From: Tuctoria greenei
Lineage: Eukaryota; Streptophyta; Magnoliopsida; Poales; Poaceae
Length of the DNA: 64,000 nucleotides
Assembly (NCBI GenBank): GCA_036927565.1
Contig: JAYESD010000008.1
Location: 21,532,100 to 21,596,099, forward strand
Direction of reading: 5' to 3'
The notes below the pieces were generated by a model. It saw nothing but the letters and a program-made list of their open reading frames with translations. It was not told where the DNA came from and did not search any database. Shown here piece after piece: positions 1 to 11,726 of this stretch. A program made the position numbers and the translations under genes. Position 1 is the stretch's first letter, and each line of letters begins with the position of its first letter.

Positions 1-834
1 TTTGGTTGTGCTTCTCATGATCTTGTGTCCAAGTTTTCAGCAATGATGAGTTCAGAATTTGAAATGAGTATGATGGGTGAACTCACTTACTTTTTGAGGC
101 TGCAAATCAAGCAAAGCGAGGAAGGTACCTTTGTGCATCAAATGAAGTATACAAGGGACCTTCTCAAGCGCTTCAACATGGACAAAAGAAAGCCTCTTCG
201 GACACCAATGGGAACAACATCAACACTTGAACTTGATGAAGATGGTGAACCCATGGATCAAAAAGAATATAGAAGCATGATCAGATCACTTTTGTACCTC
301 ACGACATCAAGACCGGACATACAATTCGGCGTATGTCTTTGTGCACGGTTTCAAGCTTCCCCACGTGCTTCACATCGTCAAACCATCAAAAGAATTCTCA
401 GGTACTTACATGAAACTCAAGAATTTGGCATTTTTCTTCCTTCTTCCTCAACCATTTCATTGAGAGCTTTTTCCGATGTTGATTTTGGGGGTTGTAGGAT
501 TGATAGGAAAAGTACTTCGAATGCTTGTCATTTTCTTGGTAATTCACTTATTGCTTGGTCCTCTAGAAAACAAAACTCAGTTGCACAATCCACAACCGAA
601 TCTGAATATGTAGCTGCTGCTAGTGCTTGCTCACAAAATTTTTGGATTGTTCAAACACTTAACGACTATGGGGTTGATGTAGATAGTGTTCCACTATTTT
701 GTGATAACACTAGTGCCATTTGCATTGCTAAAAACCCCGTGCAACATTCTAGAACTAAGCACATTGATATTAGGTATCACTTTCTCCGTGATAATGTTGA
801 AAAAGGAAACATTGTGCTTCACCATGTAGATACC
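1..834 (+). pseudogene. pol: Copia-1 pol: C-terminal reverse transcriptase and RNase H, interrupted
   Basis: The frame is open from base 1 to 834, so the start is outside the window. It encodes the last part of a Ty1/copia reverse transcriptase (FEMSMMGELTYFL, then a KTP-like RTPMGT segment and SRPDIQF) and the RNase H domain (AFSDVDFGGCRIDRKSTS, AWSSRKQNSVAQSTTESEY, LFCDNTSAICIAKNP, HSRTKHIDIRYHFLRD). In copia elements these copy the RNA genome into DNA and degrade the RNA strand. Part of the RNase H acidic set is visible (D in SDVDFGG, E in TTESEY, D in CDNTSA). At 834 the frame runs into a gypsy LTR, and its last codons lie at 24482-24588. The first 834 bases contain no stop; the break is the insertion. 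Confidence 0.93.
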
Positions 835-3800
835 TGTAACACCCACTATTTTTGGAAAGAAAAAAATGAATTTTTCAAGAGATAAAAACATTTTCTTGGG
901 AATAAAATTTATATAAGGCAAGTTGCATCATGTTTGATTTTTTGTGTGAATTTTTTAGAATACAAATTTGCTAGAAATTCAGATTACAAATTCATATCAT
1001 AAAAGGGGAGAAAAAGAAAACAGAAAAGAAAAAGAAAAGAAAAAGGAAAAATTGCCCCTGGGCCGAATTCCCCAATCCGGCCCAACTCCCTCTCCCTGCC
1101 GGCCCGCACCTCCTCTCCCCTCCCTCTCTCTCTGTCACCTGGGCCCAGCACGCCAGCCCACTCCGCGCGCCGCTCTCTCTCTCCCCCTCGCTGCCAGTTG
1201 GCCCCGCCTGTCAGACCCGTCGCCCACCTCCCGCACCCGCACTATAACGGACGCGCGCCATCACCGCGCCGCCCAATTCCCCCCCTTTCAATGTCGGCCG
1301 TTTCACCCTAATCAAACGCCCCATCGTGCCCATCATGACCACTGCCCGTTACTCATCCAAACCCCTATAAAAGCCCAGCCGTCCCCCTCGGATTTCAGCA
1401 ATTCCCGTCGACCAAACCCTAGCGCCATCGAGGTTAGTGTTGGCGATCGCGTTCCTGTCGGTTCTTTCAATCTCCGTCCACGCCACCTTGTCTAACACCT
1501 TTGCCGCATCCCCAGGAGTTTGCTGGACAACTTCGTTGGGGGATATCGCATCTGCGTCACCGACTTTGTCGGGCGCCGAGGAGCACCGCCGCCGTTCACC
1601 GTCGCCGACCCTCCTCCGACCAATTTCCGGCCTCGCGACAACTCTCGGTGAGACCCCCGTGCCCCCCTCTGCATTTTGCGCTATTTAGGTGTGCCTTATA
1701 GCCTCTACTGTGCGATTTTGGCCATCACCGCGCGCGCGTCACCGCCGCCGCGCGCCGCCCTGCGCCGTCGCTCCCGCCTATCGGGGTGACGTGGCCCCCT
1801 CTCGACCATCCATTTTGTTTCAGCGGCTAAGATTAAAACCCAGCGTACCCCTTCGGTTAATTAAATCGGGGCCCTCCATTTTAAATCCAACGGCACACAT
1901 TCAAACCCTTTTTCCCGCCGCTAGTTTTGCGCCTTAGCCCTGGAAACTTGCGGGCTACCCCCAGAGTTCTTCAAAAGTTCAAGTCTAACCCCTGTAAATG
2001 TTAAACTAGCCCCTGGACTTTCTAGAAATTAGGAAAATACTGGTAAATTGAATAAAAAGTGTTTTTAAGCCCCTCGAGTATTATAAAATAGCAAATAAAA
2101 TCTGAAAAATTGTAGAATAATCCCTAGACTTAATAAAAATTATTTTTAGCCACTGGAATAGTTCTGTTTTTACAGAAAAGCCCCTGTTAGTTCTAAAAAT
2201 TAAATAAAAGTCCTTAATTTGTATAAAATAACTATAAAAACAGATTTAAGTATGTTTGATTTACTTTCATCTCTATATTATTTTATTTAATTCATTTAAA
2301 TTTCTGAAATAGTCATAAAAATACTTTTAAGTATATTTAATTCATAAAAATTGTTTTGCGCATAAAAATAATTAATAAAAATAATGAAACAATTGTAAAA
2401 TTTACATTATTGATTATAAATCTATTTTAAGCTTATTTTGAAGGATAAAAATTTCTAGAAAATAATTTTAGGTTTCTAATAAATATAAAAATGGTATAAA
2501 AATAGTTAAAAATATGTTTTGTCCAATATATTTCATTTAACTATAATTTCTCATCAATTGGTTTATGCCCATGATTGAAGTCAACCTAAAAATCACTTTT
2601 GAGTAGGAATTTCTGTATAATTGAAATGGTTGCAATATATTGTGTTCTTATTGTATGTTATTTTTCGTGCATCATCGTAATTTAGAGTCGGGGCCAGAAC
2701 CCACCTTTAACCTTCAAGAGCAACAGTTTCTCGACAACCCCGAGGCACAATTTGGAGGCAAGTTCCTTGACCATCTTGCACCCTTTTTGATAAGTTTTAG
2801 TTAGTTGCATGCTAAACTAAAATATGAATCCTATGTTATGTTTTCCTAGATTTTCCACAATATTCCTTGTCAACATGGTTTGGGTGTTTTACTATTAATT
2901 AGTTTACGTTTAGCCATGCTTAATTTGACATATGATTTATTTATCTACAAGATTTCATTTGATGTATCACGATACATGAATTGATGGCTATACTAGAAAT
3001 AGTAGATAGGAATCTGATAGGGGGTTTTGTATGGATTGGTGCATGCGTGCACAAGACCTTGGTTTGGGGTTTGACACCTATCGGATTCTAAGGACCGGTT
3101 TATGGAAGAAGTTGCTAAGCCATTTAGTATCACCACAGAATTGTATATGGGACAACTTGGTTTAGTAATTTGGTCTCTCCCGATGTAGCATAGGTAATTG
3201 AACGGGCGGGGAATGGGTTTTGCCTTGGGATCCTCATGGCTCAAGAGGGGGCTTCTCCTGGCGGAGGGAAAATAGACTCCAGGTGCCGGAGCAGTGAAAC
3301 CTTAGAGTACCCATTGCAAGTCGGGAGAACCATCAGAAACACCTCGTAGTGATCTCCTGGCCACACACCTACGGATGTGTGTGTTATGGTTAGCTACCAC
3401 GGGCATCAGGAAGGTTTACCTTAGTCCACCTTGCAACAGGGGACAAAATCACGAACTGTGGGTAAAGGATACACACTCTGCAGAGTTTTGTCAAACTGTC
3501 TAGATAGCCGTGCTCACGGACACGAGCGGCTAAACCAAATTCATAATTAGTACATGGTTACTAAATGGATGGTTTGGGTTTGGTCTCACCTGGATTAAAT
3601 TTTGGGTTATTGGTTGGGGTTTCACCTAGATGTAGGTGCTTAATAACAAATAAGAGTAGGATGCAACTGCTATAGTGCTTTACCTATAAATTGCCTTCCT
3701 TGTTGTGAACCACACATGTCATAACTTCCCAATTTGCGAGTACTGTTGGTACTCAAACTTGTTAGTTGCATATTTTCCCCCCAGTCTACGAAGACGCAGA

Positions 3801-4072
3801 GGTGGAAAACCAGGACTTCTACGGAGACCCCGAAGAGATGTTCTAGGATGGCGCTCCCCCGTGCAACGCTTGTGTTGGAGCCCTTTGTTATGTTGTTCCG
3901 CTGCTTGTGTACTTTTATTTTAGACCTGGATGGTCATTTATGTAATAAGGTGATGTACTCGAACATGGTATTATATTTGGTATTTCACTTTCGTCTACAC
4001 ATGTATGAGTTGAACTGATCCTGGCATACATGTGGAAAGCATCTGGTTGTCTTCTTATTACCAGGTGTGACA
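835..4072 (+). repeat. Gypsy 5' LTR
   Basis: It runs from TGTAACACCC to GGTGTGACA and matches 21213-24481 along its length. Layout: an A-rich and purine-rich start, a GC- and CpG-rich block (about 1060-1930) with a TATA box, an AT-rich block (about 2040-2560), then a mixed block (about 2680-4072). The flanking TSD base pattern and the primer-binding site just downstream fix both ends. It holds many short open frames on both strands, but none that I recognise. Confidence 0.93.
1365..1373 (+). promoter_or_regulatory. TATA box of gypsy 5' LTR
   Basis: The motif CTATAAAAG sits inside the GC-rich block, about 530 bp into the LTR, and is conserved at 21760-21768 in the 3' LTR. It is the best candidate for the U3 promoter; transcription would start roughly 25-35 bp downstream. 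A CpG-rich stretch follows. No transcript evidence is available here. Confidence 0.6.
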
Positions 4073-4075
4073 AAG

Positions 4076-4089
4076 TGGTATCAGAGCCA
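4076..4089 (+). promoter_or_regulatory. Primer-binding site (initiator Met tRNA) of the gypsy element
   Basis: TGGTATCAGAGCCA starts three bases after the 5' LTR end. It is complementary to the 3' end of plant initiator methionine tRNA, the usual primer for minus-strand synthesis in these elements. It fixes the 5' LTR boundary at 4072. Confidence 0.9.
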
Positions 4090-4252
4090 TGTTGCTCGTA
4101 GGACGCAAGCCTAGATAGAAATGGACGAATTAAGGATTTACTATTTTCAAATATTATTTGTGAAAAATTTCTTTGTATTATTTACCTTAAACTTATTTCA
4201 CTTACTCCTTAATTTGTTTTATTACTGACACTCTTCTGTTTCAAAATTTTAG

Positions 4253-4700
4253 ATGGCCAACTTCAGGAGGACCGCTTGCATTTCCACTGGAGGCTATGTC
4301 CCTAATCGAAGGATTGCTGCCCGTCGTACCTCGCTCAATGATCCCCGACGTGCGGTGGTGATTTGTACTGATGGGAGAGCTGTAGGGCGACTCCGACGTC
4401 GACTTCAAGCCATACTGCATGATGTCGGCTACAGACACGAGAGACTGGCACTCACCTACCACTCCATCGGGATGCAGCACCCCTACAGGCTAGAGTGGTC
4501 ATGCAAGCTGTTTGTCTACTATGGAGATGAGCTGCTCAAGGTCCACCGTACGCTTGCCTCGAGGACCTACCGTCGGCATGCGGAACAAGATGTCAGTTGG
4601 GAGGCCATCACCTTTTGGAGTCACAGTTACCGCTACCAGCTGCGGAACTCGGTGCACGCCTACACTCCCAACGTCCAAGCGGCACTGGCAACTTCGTCAC
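4253..4700 (+). pseudogene. Gypsy ORF0, first part (upstream ORF of unknown function)
   Basis: An open frame begins with MANFRRTACISTGGYV, 180 bp after the primer-binding site and well before gag. It is basic and has no domain I recognise. It continues until the Sirevirus inserted at 4701; the rest of the ORF is at 16020-16445. The two parts are not in the same frame once the insertion and the duplicated GTCAC are removed: near 4680 the continuing frame shifts by one base, so ORF0 was already damaged or decayed later. An extra ORF before gag is known for RIRE3/RIRE8-type gypsy elements of grasses; its function is unknown. Start chosen as the first ATG with a long frame. Confidence 0.6.
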
Positions 4701-5009
4701 TGTAAGTGCATCTAGGTCCCTTGTGGGTTTTGGTGTATTGATGATGAACCATTAAAGTGCTAATGAACTTGGTTGAGCATGAGCGCAGATCCGAAGTACG
4801 GAATGGAGCTTCGAAGAAAGACGGCAAAAGGAGAAAAGTTGAGGCAAAGAAGAATAGAAATAAGGTTTTCTATTTTCTCCTTGAGTCGTAGGAAAAACCG
4901 TACTATTAAGAGGGACACAACGCGTAGACACTTAGTGAGTCATTCGGGTGCTCAACCCCTTAGTAGAAGATTTTAGTAGGGCCTTGTGGCTTGGGCGGAC
5001 TTGTCTGAC

Positions 5010-5366
5010 TTGTGAGGTCAGACATGTCCGAATTCCCTCTGTTGGAATTCAGACATGTCCGAATCTGTAAGTCAGACATGTCCGAATTGGCACTGGAAGG
5101 GTTCCAGTGAGAGTTTCAGTGATGTTTCGGACTTGTCCGAACCTGGGGGTCGGACATGTCCGAAATGGATCTGTTCCCAGGGACTAAGAAAAATTTTCTA
5201 AGTCCCAGAGAGTCAGACTTGTCCGAGGTCTATCTGCAGAATTTCAGACATGTCCGAGATTGTATGTCAGACATGTCTGAAGTGGCTTTGGTCAGACAAG
5301 TCTGAAGTGAAAGGTCTGACCTTTGAGGTCAGACATGTCCGACATTTTGTCAGACATGTCCGACGC
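5010..5366 (+). repeat. Array of short palindromes in the Sirevirus U3
   Basis: About eleven copies of a 13-14-nt palindrome of the form T(C/A)(G/A)GAC(A/T)(T/A)GT(C/T)(C/T)GA lie upstream of the TATA box. One is TCGGACATGTCCGA (about 5151-5164), a perfect palindrome; others such as CAGACATGTCCGA have one mismatched pair. Spacing is irregular (about 20-60 bp). The array is conserved in the 3' LTR at about 14858-15212. Palindrome-rich cis regions are described for maize Sireviruses and have been linked to siRNA targeting; the role here is inferred. Confidence 0.88.
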
Positions 5367-5401
5367 GGGATGTGTCAAACGGCTCTAATGACTTTTTGGA
5401 G

Positions 5402-5410
5402 TATAAATAG
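5402..5410 (+). promoter_or_regulatory. TATA box of Sirevirus-2 5' LTR
   Basis: TATAAATAG follows directly after the palindrome array and is repeated at 15248-15256 in the 3' LTR. Its placement suggests the array is an upstream regulatory region for the element's promoter. Confidence 0.7.
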
Positions 5411-6176
5411 GTGGTGGTTTCGACCCACCAACTATGCCTAACACCCCTAAACAGTTCTGAACGCCCATTTGAACTCAAGAACCTCTCTCCACTTGTTCTT
5501 CACCTCTAGAGCCCAAATTCGAATTTTTGGGAGAGTGAAGAGTGCTTTGTGAGGATTGGGAGAAACGGTTTGTTGAGGGGTTGAGCAACGTGTGATTCGC
5601 TAAGTTTCTTCGTGATTGCGTGTTTGTTGCTCTTGGGGTTCTCCCCTAGACGGTTAGGCGTCACCCCGCAATTTCTTTGTGATCTCTTGTAATCGGGGAG
5701 TTTGTAACAATCTTTGTGATAGTGGAAGATCGGGAGTTGGCCCTTGTGGCAACTCGTGAGGGGAAGGCTAGAGAAGGCCTGGTCCCTTGTGGACTCCTCA
5801 ACGAGGATGTAGGATCATTTGTGGTTCTGAACCTCGGGATAAAATCGTTTGTCTCTTGTTGTTCTTACGTTCCCACAAGTTTTGATTCTAGTGTTTTTCC
5901 GCGTGCTATCTCTCCCTCAGCTTTCTTTCTACTCCATACTTCGTGTAGAACTGCTAGGGATCGATATCTCTCACTAGATCGCTTAAAAATTGGATTTTTG
6001 GTCTGATCGTGCAGGTAAGCTCGGACTTATCCGACCCAGGTCAGACTTGTCCGACTTAGGTCAGACAAGTCCGACTAGAAGTCAGACAAGTCCGACTTCT
6101 CTGTTTTCATAACTCTGATTTAAGTTTAAATTATCGATTATCGCCTATTCACCCCCCCTCTAGGCCGCCTTTCAAT

Positions 6177-6188
6177 TGGTATCAGAGC
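6177..6188 (+). promoter_or_regulatory. Primer-binding site of Sirevirus-2
   Basis: TGGTATCAGAGC begins two bases after the 5' LTR end. It is complementary to the 3' end of initiator methionine tRNA, the standard primer for Sireviruses. Confidence 0.88.
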
Positions 6189-6225
6189 AGGTTTCTCTGG
6201 AAGAGACTAACATCTCGGAGAATCG

Positions 6226-8492
6226 ATGGCGGAAGATAGGAACAAGGATGATACCTCATATGTCGAGGGTGAAGGCTCAATTGACAAGAACTATGACGTT
6301 CTTCTTGATCATCCGAAGGACGACGAAGAAACTCGCCAACTCAAGGCGAAGCTTCGAGAGAAGCTAGGGAAACAACCCAAGATCAACAAAGAGAAGGAGA
6401 AGAGTAACGATGACTATACTCAAACTCACTTTGATTATGATCGTCTTCATGCTAACAATCACTATTTGTCTATTCCACTTGGCAAACCTCCTCAATTCGA
6501 TGGAAATGACTATTCAATGTGGAAACACAATATGAAAATGCATTTAATCTCTTTGAATCCTAGTTTGTGGCAGATTTTACAAACCAGAGTTCATATGCCA
6601 AGGAATGAGGAAGACGTCACTCCACAACAAGCTATCCTACTTCATCGCAATGCTCAAGCCGTGGGAGTCATAACCTCATCTTTGACTCGGGATGAATTCA
6701 ACCGAGTCGAAGGTTTGCAAGTGGCCAAAGATATTTGGGATACACTCAAGACGGCGCACGAGGGCAACCGAGTCATCCGGGAGGCGAAGATTGAGATGAT
6801 CGAAGGAGAGCTTGGGAGATTTACCATCATGGATGGTGAGTCGCCCCAAGACATGTACAACCGCCTCAAGGTGCTCGTGAACAAGATCCGTGCCTATGGA
6901 AGCACTCGATGGACGGACCATGAAGTGGTGAAGAGGATGCTTCGGGCATTCATGCCTCGAAACATCGCTCTTTGCTCCTTGATCCGTGAAAGCCCCGACT
7001 ACACCAAGATGACTCCGGAAGAAGTGCTTGGGAGGATAATCAACAATGAGATGATGGAGAAGGAAGCTATGTTCTACAACGATCTCCAAAAGCTTGCCTC
7101 ATCAAAGAAGAAAGACATAGCCCTCAAAGCAACTTCCACATCCTACAATGAAGATGCAAGTGATGATGAGAGCATGGACTCCGATGAGGAAGAAGCTTTC
7201 TTCGTCAACAAGTTTAGAAGGATGATGAGAAGGAAGAAGGGAGGCTATCACCAAGAAAGCAAGAGCAAGGAGAAGCTAAAGAAGAAGACTTGCTACAAGT
7301 GTGGTGAACATGGGCACTTCATTGCGGATTGCCCATACAATGAAAGCAAGAAGAAGGAGGGCAAGACCCAAGATAAGAAGCTCTTCAAGAAGAAGAAGCC
7401 ATCGGGACATGCCCACCTTGGAAGAGAATGGGACTCAAATGAAGACTCATCTTCCGACGATGTAGAGAAGGTGGCAACCATTGCCATCGGAAAGAGCTCA
7501 AGTGCAAGCAAGCTCTTCCCCAACCTTGATGATTTCAAGTCCACATGTTTCATGGCAAAGGAGGGAAGGAAAAAGGTCAAATCTAAACCCACTCCCTCTA
7601 TAACTTCTTGTGATGAACTTGATAGTGATAGTGAACTTGAATCCATGCTTAAAGGCTTAAGTAAGAGCGCCATGAGGAAGATGAACTTTTTTATGGATGA
7701 AATCTTCGATAAGGAGGATCTCCTTGAGCGTCAAGAGGACATGCTCATCCAAAATTGGAGAGATGTCAAGAGCTTGAGGAGCTCCTCGAGCGCGAGAGAG
7801 AAAGAAGCAATGCATTGGAGCATGACCTTGCTATGAGCAAGGAAGCATGCTCAAATCTTAAGGACAAGACCGTTGAGCTCAAGGATGAACTTGTTAACTT
7901 GACAAAGGTTAACAAGATTCTAGAGACAAAGGTTGAGTCACTTAAGATCAATGCACCTTCTTCCTCAAAGAGCTCATCTTCTCAAAAGATTTCATCCGAG
8001 GAAGTTCACACTTGCATGTGCTCAAGCTTGACCCTAAAACTTAAGGATGAACTTAACTTGGCACAAAACAAGAAAGCACCGAAAGGTGGCATCTTTGACA
8101 AGGAGAAGGTGGCCTATGCATGTAGTGCATATACCAATGTGAGACCTCCCCATGTCAAGAATGGTCTTGGTTATTCTCGGGAGCGGAGACAAAATGCCAA
8201 AGCCCCCAAGAATAACAAAGACTTGATTGTTTTTGTCAAGGAAGGTTCATCCGCTCAAGATAAAGGAAAGAACATTGTCTCAACATCTTATATGCCTAAA
8301 AATGAACCTCATCCTTTGTTCCATGACTTTGATGCTTCTTATGTTTTATTGAGGAACAAATTTGGCAAGACTTATGCTAGATATGTTGGGCCACTCCGCA
8401 AGAGCCCAAAGCCTTGCGTGTGGGTGCCCAAATGTCTTGTGACTAACATCAAAGGACCCAACTCCGTTTGGGTACCTAAAGGAAAGGCATAA
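6226..8492 (+). pseudogene. gag: Sirevirus-2 gag (capsid/nucleocapsid with coiled-coil extension), frameshifted
   Basis: Gag packages the element RNA into cytoplasmic particles. The ATG at 6226 opens a 536-codon frame. Around residues 85-290 is a copia-type gag core (PPQFDGNDYSMWKHNMKMHL and VAKDIWDTLKTAHEG). At about residues 350-370 is a CCHC zinc knuckle, CYKCGEHGHFIADC, in a Lys-rich stretch. The frame ends at 7836, but the natural continuation is in another frame from about 7755: a Leu/Glu-rich heptad coiled coil (LERCQELEELLERERE) followed by a basic tail ending VWVPKGKA at 8492. A missing base near 7754 explains the break. The long coiled-coil tail is typical of Sirevirus gag. Two stops (8490 and 8502) separate it from pol, which lies in the same frame as the gag tail. 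Confidence 0.9.
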
Positions 8493-8558
8493 CTCTTTTT
8501 GTAGGCATACTCCTCCGGTGGATCAAATTGGGTTCTTGACAGTGGATGCACTAATCAT

Positions 8559-11500
8559 ATGACCGGAGAGGGGAAGATGTTTGTAGAGTACAAGGAAAAT
8601 GAAGATCCTAGTGAAGGAATCTTCTTTGGGGATAATAGCCAAGGGAAAATCCTTGGCACCGGTAAAATTGCTATCTCCTCAAAACACACTCTTTCTAATG
8701 TGCTTCATGTTGATTCACTTGATTACAACCTCTTGTATATTTCTCAATTATGTGATAATGGTTATGATTGTCTTTTCACTAACAACGGTGTGATCATATC
8801 AAGAAGATGCAACAACTCAATCGCCTTTAAGGGCGTACTGAAGGGAAAGCTTTACCTTGTGGATTTCTCCACGGATAAAGCTCAACTTGATACGTGCTTA
8901 ATGGCGAAAACTAACATGGGATGGCTATGGCACCGAAGGCTAGCTCATGTTGGGATGAGAAACTTGCAAAAACTTCTTAAGGGGGATCATATCCGTGGAC
9001 TAAAAGATGTTGTCTTTGAGAAAGATAGACCATGTAGCGCATGTCAAGCTGGAAAGCAAGTAGGAGCTCAACATCCGTCCAAGAACATCATGACAACCTC
9101 AAGACCATTGGAGCTACTACACATGGACCTATTCGGACCAATCACCTACATTAGCATTGGCGGTAACAAGTATGGTCTAGTTATTGTTGATGATTTTTCT
9201 CGCTTCACGTGGGTATTTTTCTTGCATGACAAAGGTGAAACCCAAGGAGTTCTCAAGAAGTTCTTGAGGAGAGCTCAAAACGAGTTCTCCTTAAGAATCA
9301 AGAAGATTAGGAGCGACAACGGGACGGAGTTCAAGAACACTCAAGTTGAAGACTTCTTGGATGAAGAAGGAATCAAGCATGAGTTCTCCGCTCCCTACTC
9401 CCCTCAACAAAATGGAGTAGCGGAGAGGAAGAATAGGACTCTAATTGAGATGTCAAGGACGATGCTTGATGAGTACAAGACGTCCGACCGGTTTTGGGCG
9501 GAAGCGGTTAACACCGCTTGCCATGCCATAAACCGGTTGTATCTTCATCGACTCTTGAAGAAGACCTCATATGAACTACTAACCGGTAACAAACCCAACA
9601 TCTCATACTTTCGTGTTTTCGGGAGCAAGTGTTATATTCTCAACAAGAAGCCTAGGAATTCGAAGTTCGCTTCAAAATCCAATGAAGGTTTCTTGCTTGG
9701 CTATGACTCAAACACCTACGCCTATCGTGTCTTCAACAAGTCCTCCGGGATTGTTGAAGTAGCACATGACGTAGTGTTTGATAAGACTAATGGCTCTCAA
9801 GTGGAGCAAGTTGATAAGTGTGTGCTAGATCAAGAGGAGACTCCACAAGAAGCACTTAGGAGAATGGCACTTGGAGATGTGCGACCACATGATCTAAATG
9901 ATCTTCAAGCAAGCGAAGAAGATGCAAATCCCCCACATGAACAAGATCAAGACCCTCAAGATGAATCTCAACAAGATCAAAATCAAGGAGGAGGCTTGGA
10001 TCAAGGGGGAGATCAAGAAAATGATCAAGATGAAGACAATGATCGAGAAGCTCAACCACCACACCCAAGAGTTCATCAAAGCATTCAACGGGACCATCCC
10101 GTTGACAACATACTTGGAGACATCTCCAAAGGGGTAACTACTCGCTCACGTATGACTAACTTTTGTGAACATTACTCTTTTGTTTCCTCTTTAGAGCCAC
10201 GGAAAGTAGAAGAAGCTCTACAAGACCCGGATCGGGTAATGGCGATGCAAGAAGAGCTCAACAACTTCAAGAGGAACAAGGTGTGGGAACTCGTGAGGAG
10301 ACCAAATGCAAATGTTGTTGGAACCAAGTGGGTGTTCCGCAACAAACAAGATGAACACGGGGTAGTAACAAGAAACAAGGCAAGACTTGTAGCAAAAGGA
10401 TACACTCAAGTCGAAGGTTTGGATTTCGATGAAACCTTTGCTCCCGTAGCTAGGCTTGAATCTATTCGCATATTATTGGCTTTTGCTACTCACCATGATT
10501 TCAAGTTATAGCAAATGGATGTGAAAAGTGCATTCCTCAACGGTCCAATCAAGGAGGAAGTGTATGTGGAGCAACCGCCCGGATTTGAAGATGAAGAGCA
10601 TCCCGATCACGTCTACAAGTTGTGTAAGGCTCTCTATGGCCTCAAACAAGCACCTAGAGCTTGGTATGAGTGCCTTAGGGATTTTCTCACTCAAAATGGT
10701 TTTAAGATTGGGAAGGCCGATTATACTCTCTTCACTAAGCATTTTGATAATGACTTGTTCGTATGCCAAATTTATGTTGATGATATCATATTTGGTTCTA
10801 CTAACAAGACTTTTTGTGATGAGTTTTCCAAAATCATGACGGAGAGATTTGAGATGTCTATGATGGGGGAGTTGAAGTTTTTCCTAGGTTTCCAAGTAAA
10901 GCAACTCAAGGAAGGGACCTTCATATGCCAAACCAAGTACACTCATGACATTCTCAAGAAGTTTGGCATGGAGAAGGCAAAGACCATCAAGACACCTATG
11001 GGAACAAACGGGCATCTAGGACTAAATGAAGAAGGAGTGAGTGTGGACCAAAAGGTATACCGTTTTATGATTGGCTCGTTGCTTTATCTTTGTGCTTCTA
11101 GACCCGACATTATGCTTAGTGTGTGCATGTGTGCTCGATTCCAAGCCACTCCAAAAGAGTGTCACTTAACAGCGGTTAAGAAGATCCTTAGGTATTTAGT
11201 TCACACTCCTAATCTAGGTCTTTGATACCCTAAAGGATCCAAGTTTGATCTCGTTGGTTATTCCGATGCGGATTATGCGGGCTGTAGGGTAGATAGGAAG
11301 AGCACATCCGAGACATGCCAATTTCTTGGTAGGTCCTTGGTTGCGTGGTCTTCCAAGAAACAAAACTCCATTGCCCTTTCCACAGCCGAAGCAGAGTACG
11401 TTGCAGCCAGAAGTTGCTGTGCGCAACTTCTTTGGATGCGACAAACTCTTAGGGATTATGGTTACAATCTGAACCATATTCCTCTCCTATGTGACAATGA

Positions 11501-11726
11501 GAGTGCCATCAAGATTGCTCACAACCCCGTAGAGCATTCTAGAACCAAACACATAGACATCCGTCACCATTTCCTACGAGACCACCCTATCAAGGGAGAT
11601 ATCGTTATCTCTCATGTTAGAAGTGAGAAGCAATTAGCGGATATCTTCACCAAACCCCTTGATGAGAGACGCTTTTGTGACCTAAGGAGTGAGCTAAATA
11701 TCTTGGATTCTCAAAACATTGCTTGA
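8559..11726 (+). pseudogene. pol: Sirevirus-2 pol (protease, integrase, reverse transcriptase, RNase H) with two nonsense mutations
   Basis: One frame runs from about 8505 to 11726; the first ATG is at 8559, inside the protease. Order: protease with DSGCTNHM just at the ATG; GAG-pre-integrase zinc region (WHRRLAHVG, CSACQAGKQ); integrase core with acidic residues in LLHMDLFGP, IRSDNGTEF and QNGVAERKN; a Gln/Asp-rich linker (about 9890-10070); RT with KARLVAKGYTQ and catalytic YVDDIIFG; RNase H with YSDADYAGC, STAEAEYVAA and a terminal QLADIFTKPLD. Two in-frame stops interrupt it: TAG at 10509 (between HDFKL and QMDVKSAFLNG) and TGA at 11223 (after NLGL). Apart from these the frame is open, so decay is light. 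The integrase-before-RT order identifies Ty1/copia. Confidence 0.95.

Larger units (their letters stand above)
4701..6174 (+). repeat. Sirevirus-2 5' LTR
   Basis: It starts TGTAAGTGCATCTAGG and ends GCCGCCTTTCA. It contains a palindrome array (about 5010-5366), a TATA box (5402-5410) and a second group of palindromes close to its 3' end (about 6017-6098). Differences from the 3' LTR are mostly single bases, for example near 4736, 4811 and 4849. The TSD and primer site fix both ends. Confidence 0.95.

Noticed and set aside
968..1937. Several overlapping open frames in the GC-rich block of the gypsy LTR (and the matching 21355-22094)
   Set aside because: They are Pro/Arg/Ser-rich and overlap on both strands, as expected from high GC content. 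They lie around the LTR promoter and show no motifs.
2993..3244. 83-codon minus-strand ORF starting MSHEDPKAKP, present in all three gypsy LTR copies (also 23399-23650 and 62638-62883)
   Set aside because: It recurs only because the LTR recurs. It has no domain, is antisense to the LTR, and sequence between copies is no better kept than the surrounding LTR.
5010..5366. Regularly recurring short palindromes that could be taken for a CRISPR array
   Set aside because: Spacing is irregular, spacers are not unique between the two LTRs, units are about 13 nt, and the sequence is eukaryotic LTR DNA.
9856..10097. Hydrophobic minus-strand ORFs that look like membrane proteins
   Set aside because: They are the complement of the Gln/Asp-rich linker in Sirevirus pol; the hydrophobicity is a by-product of the codons on the other strand.
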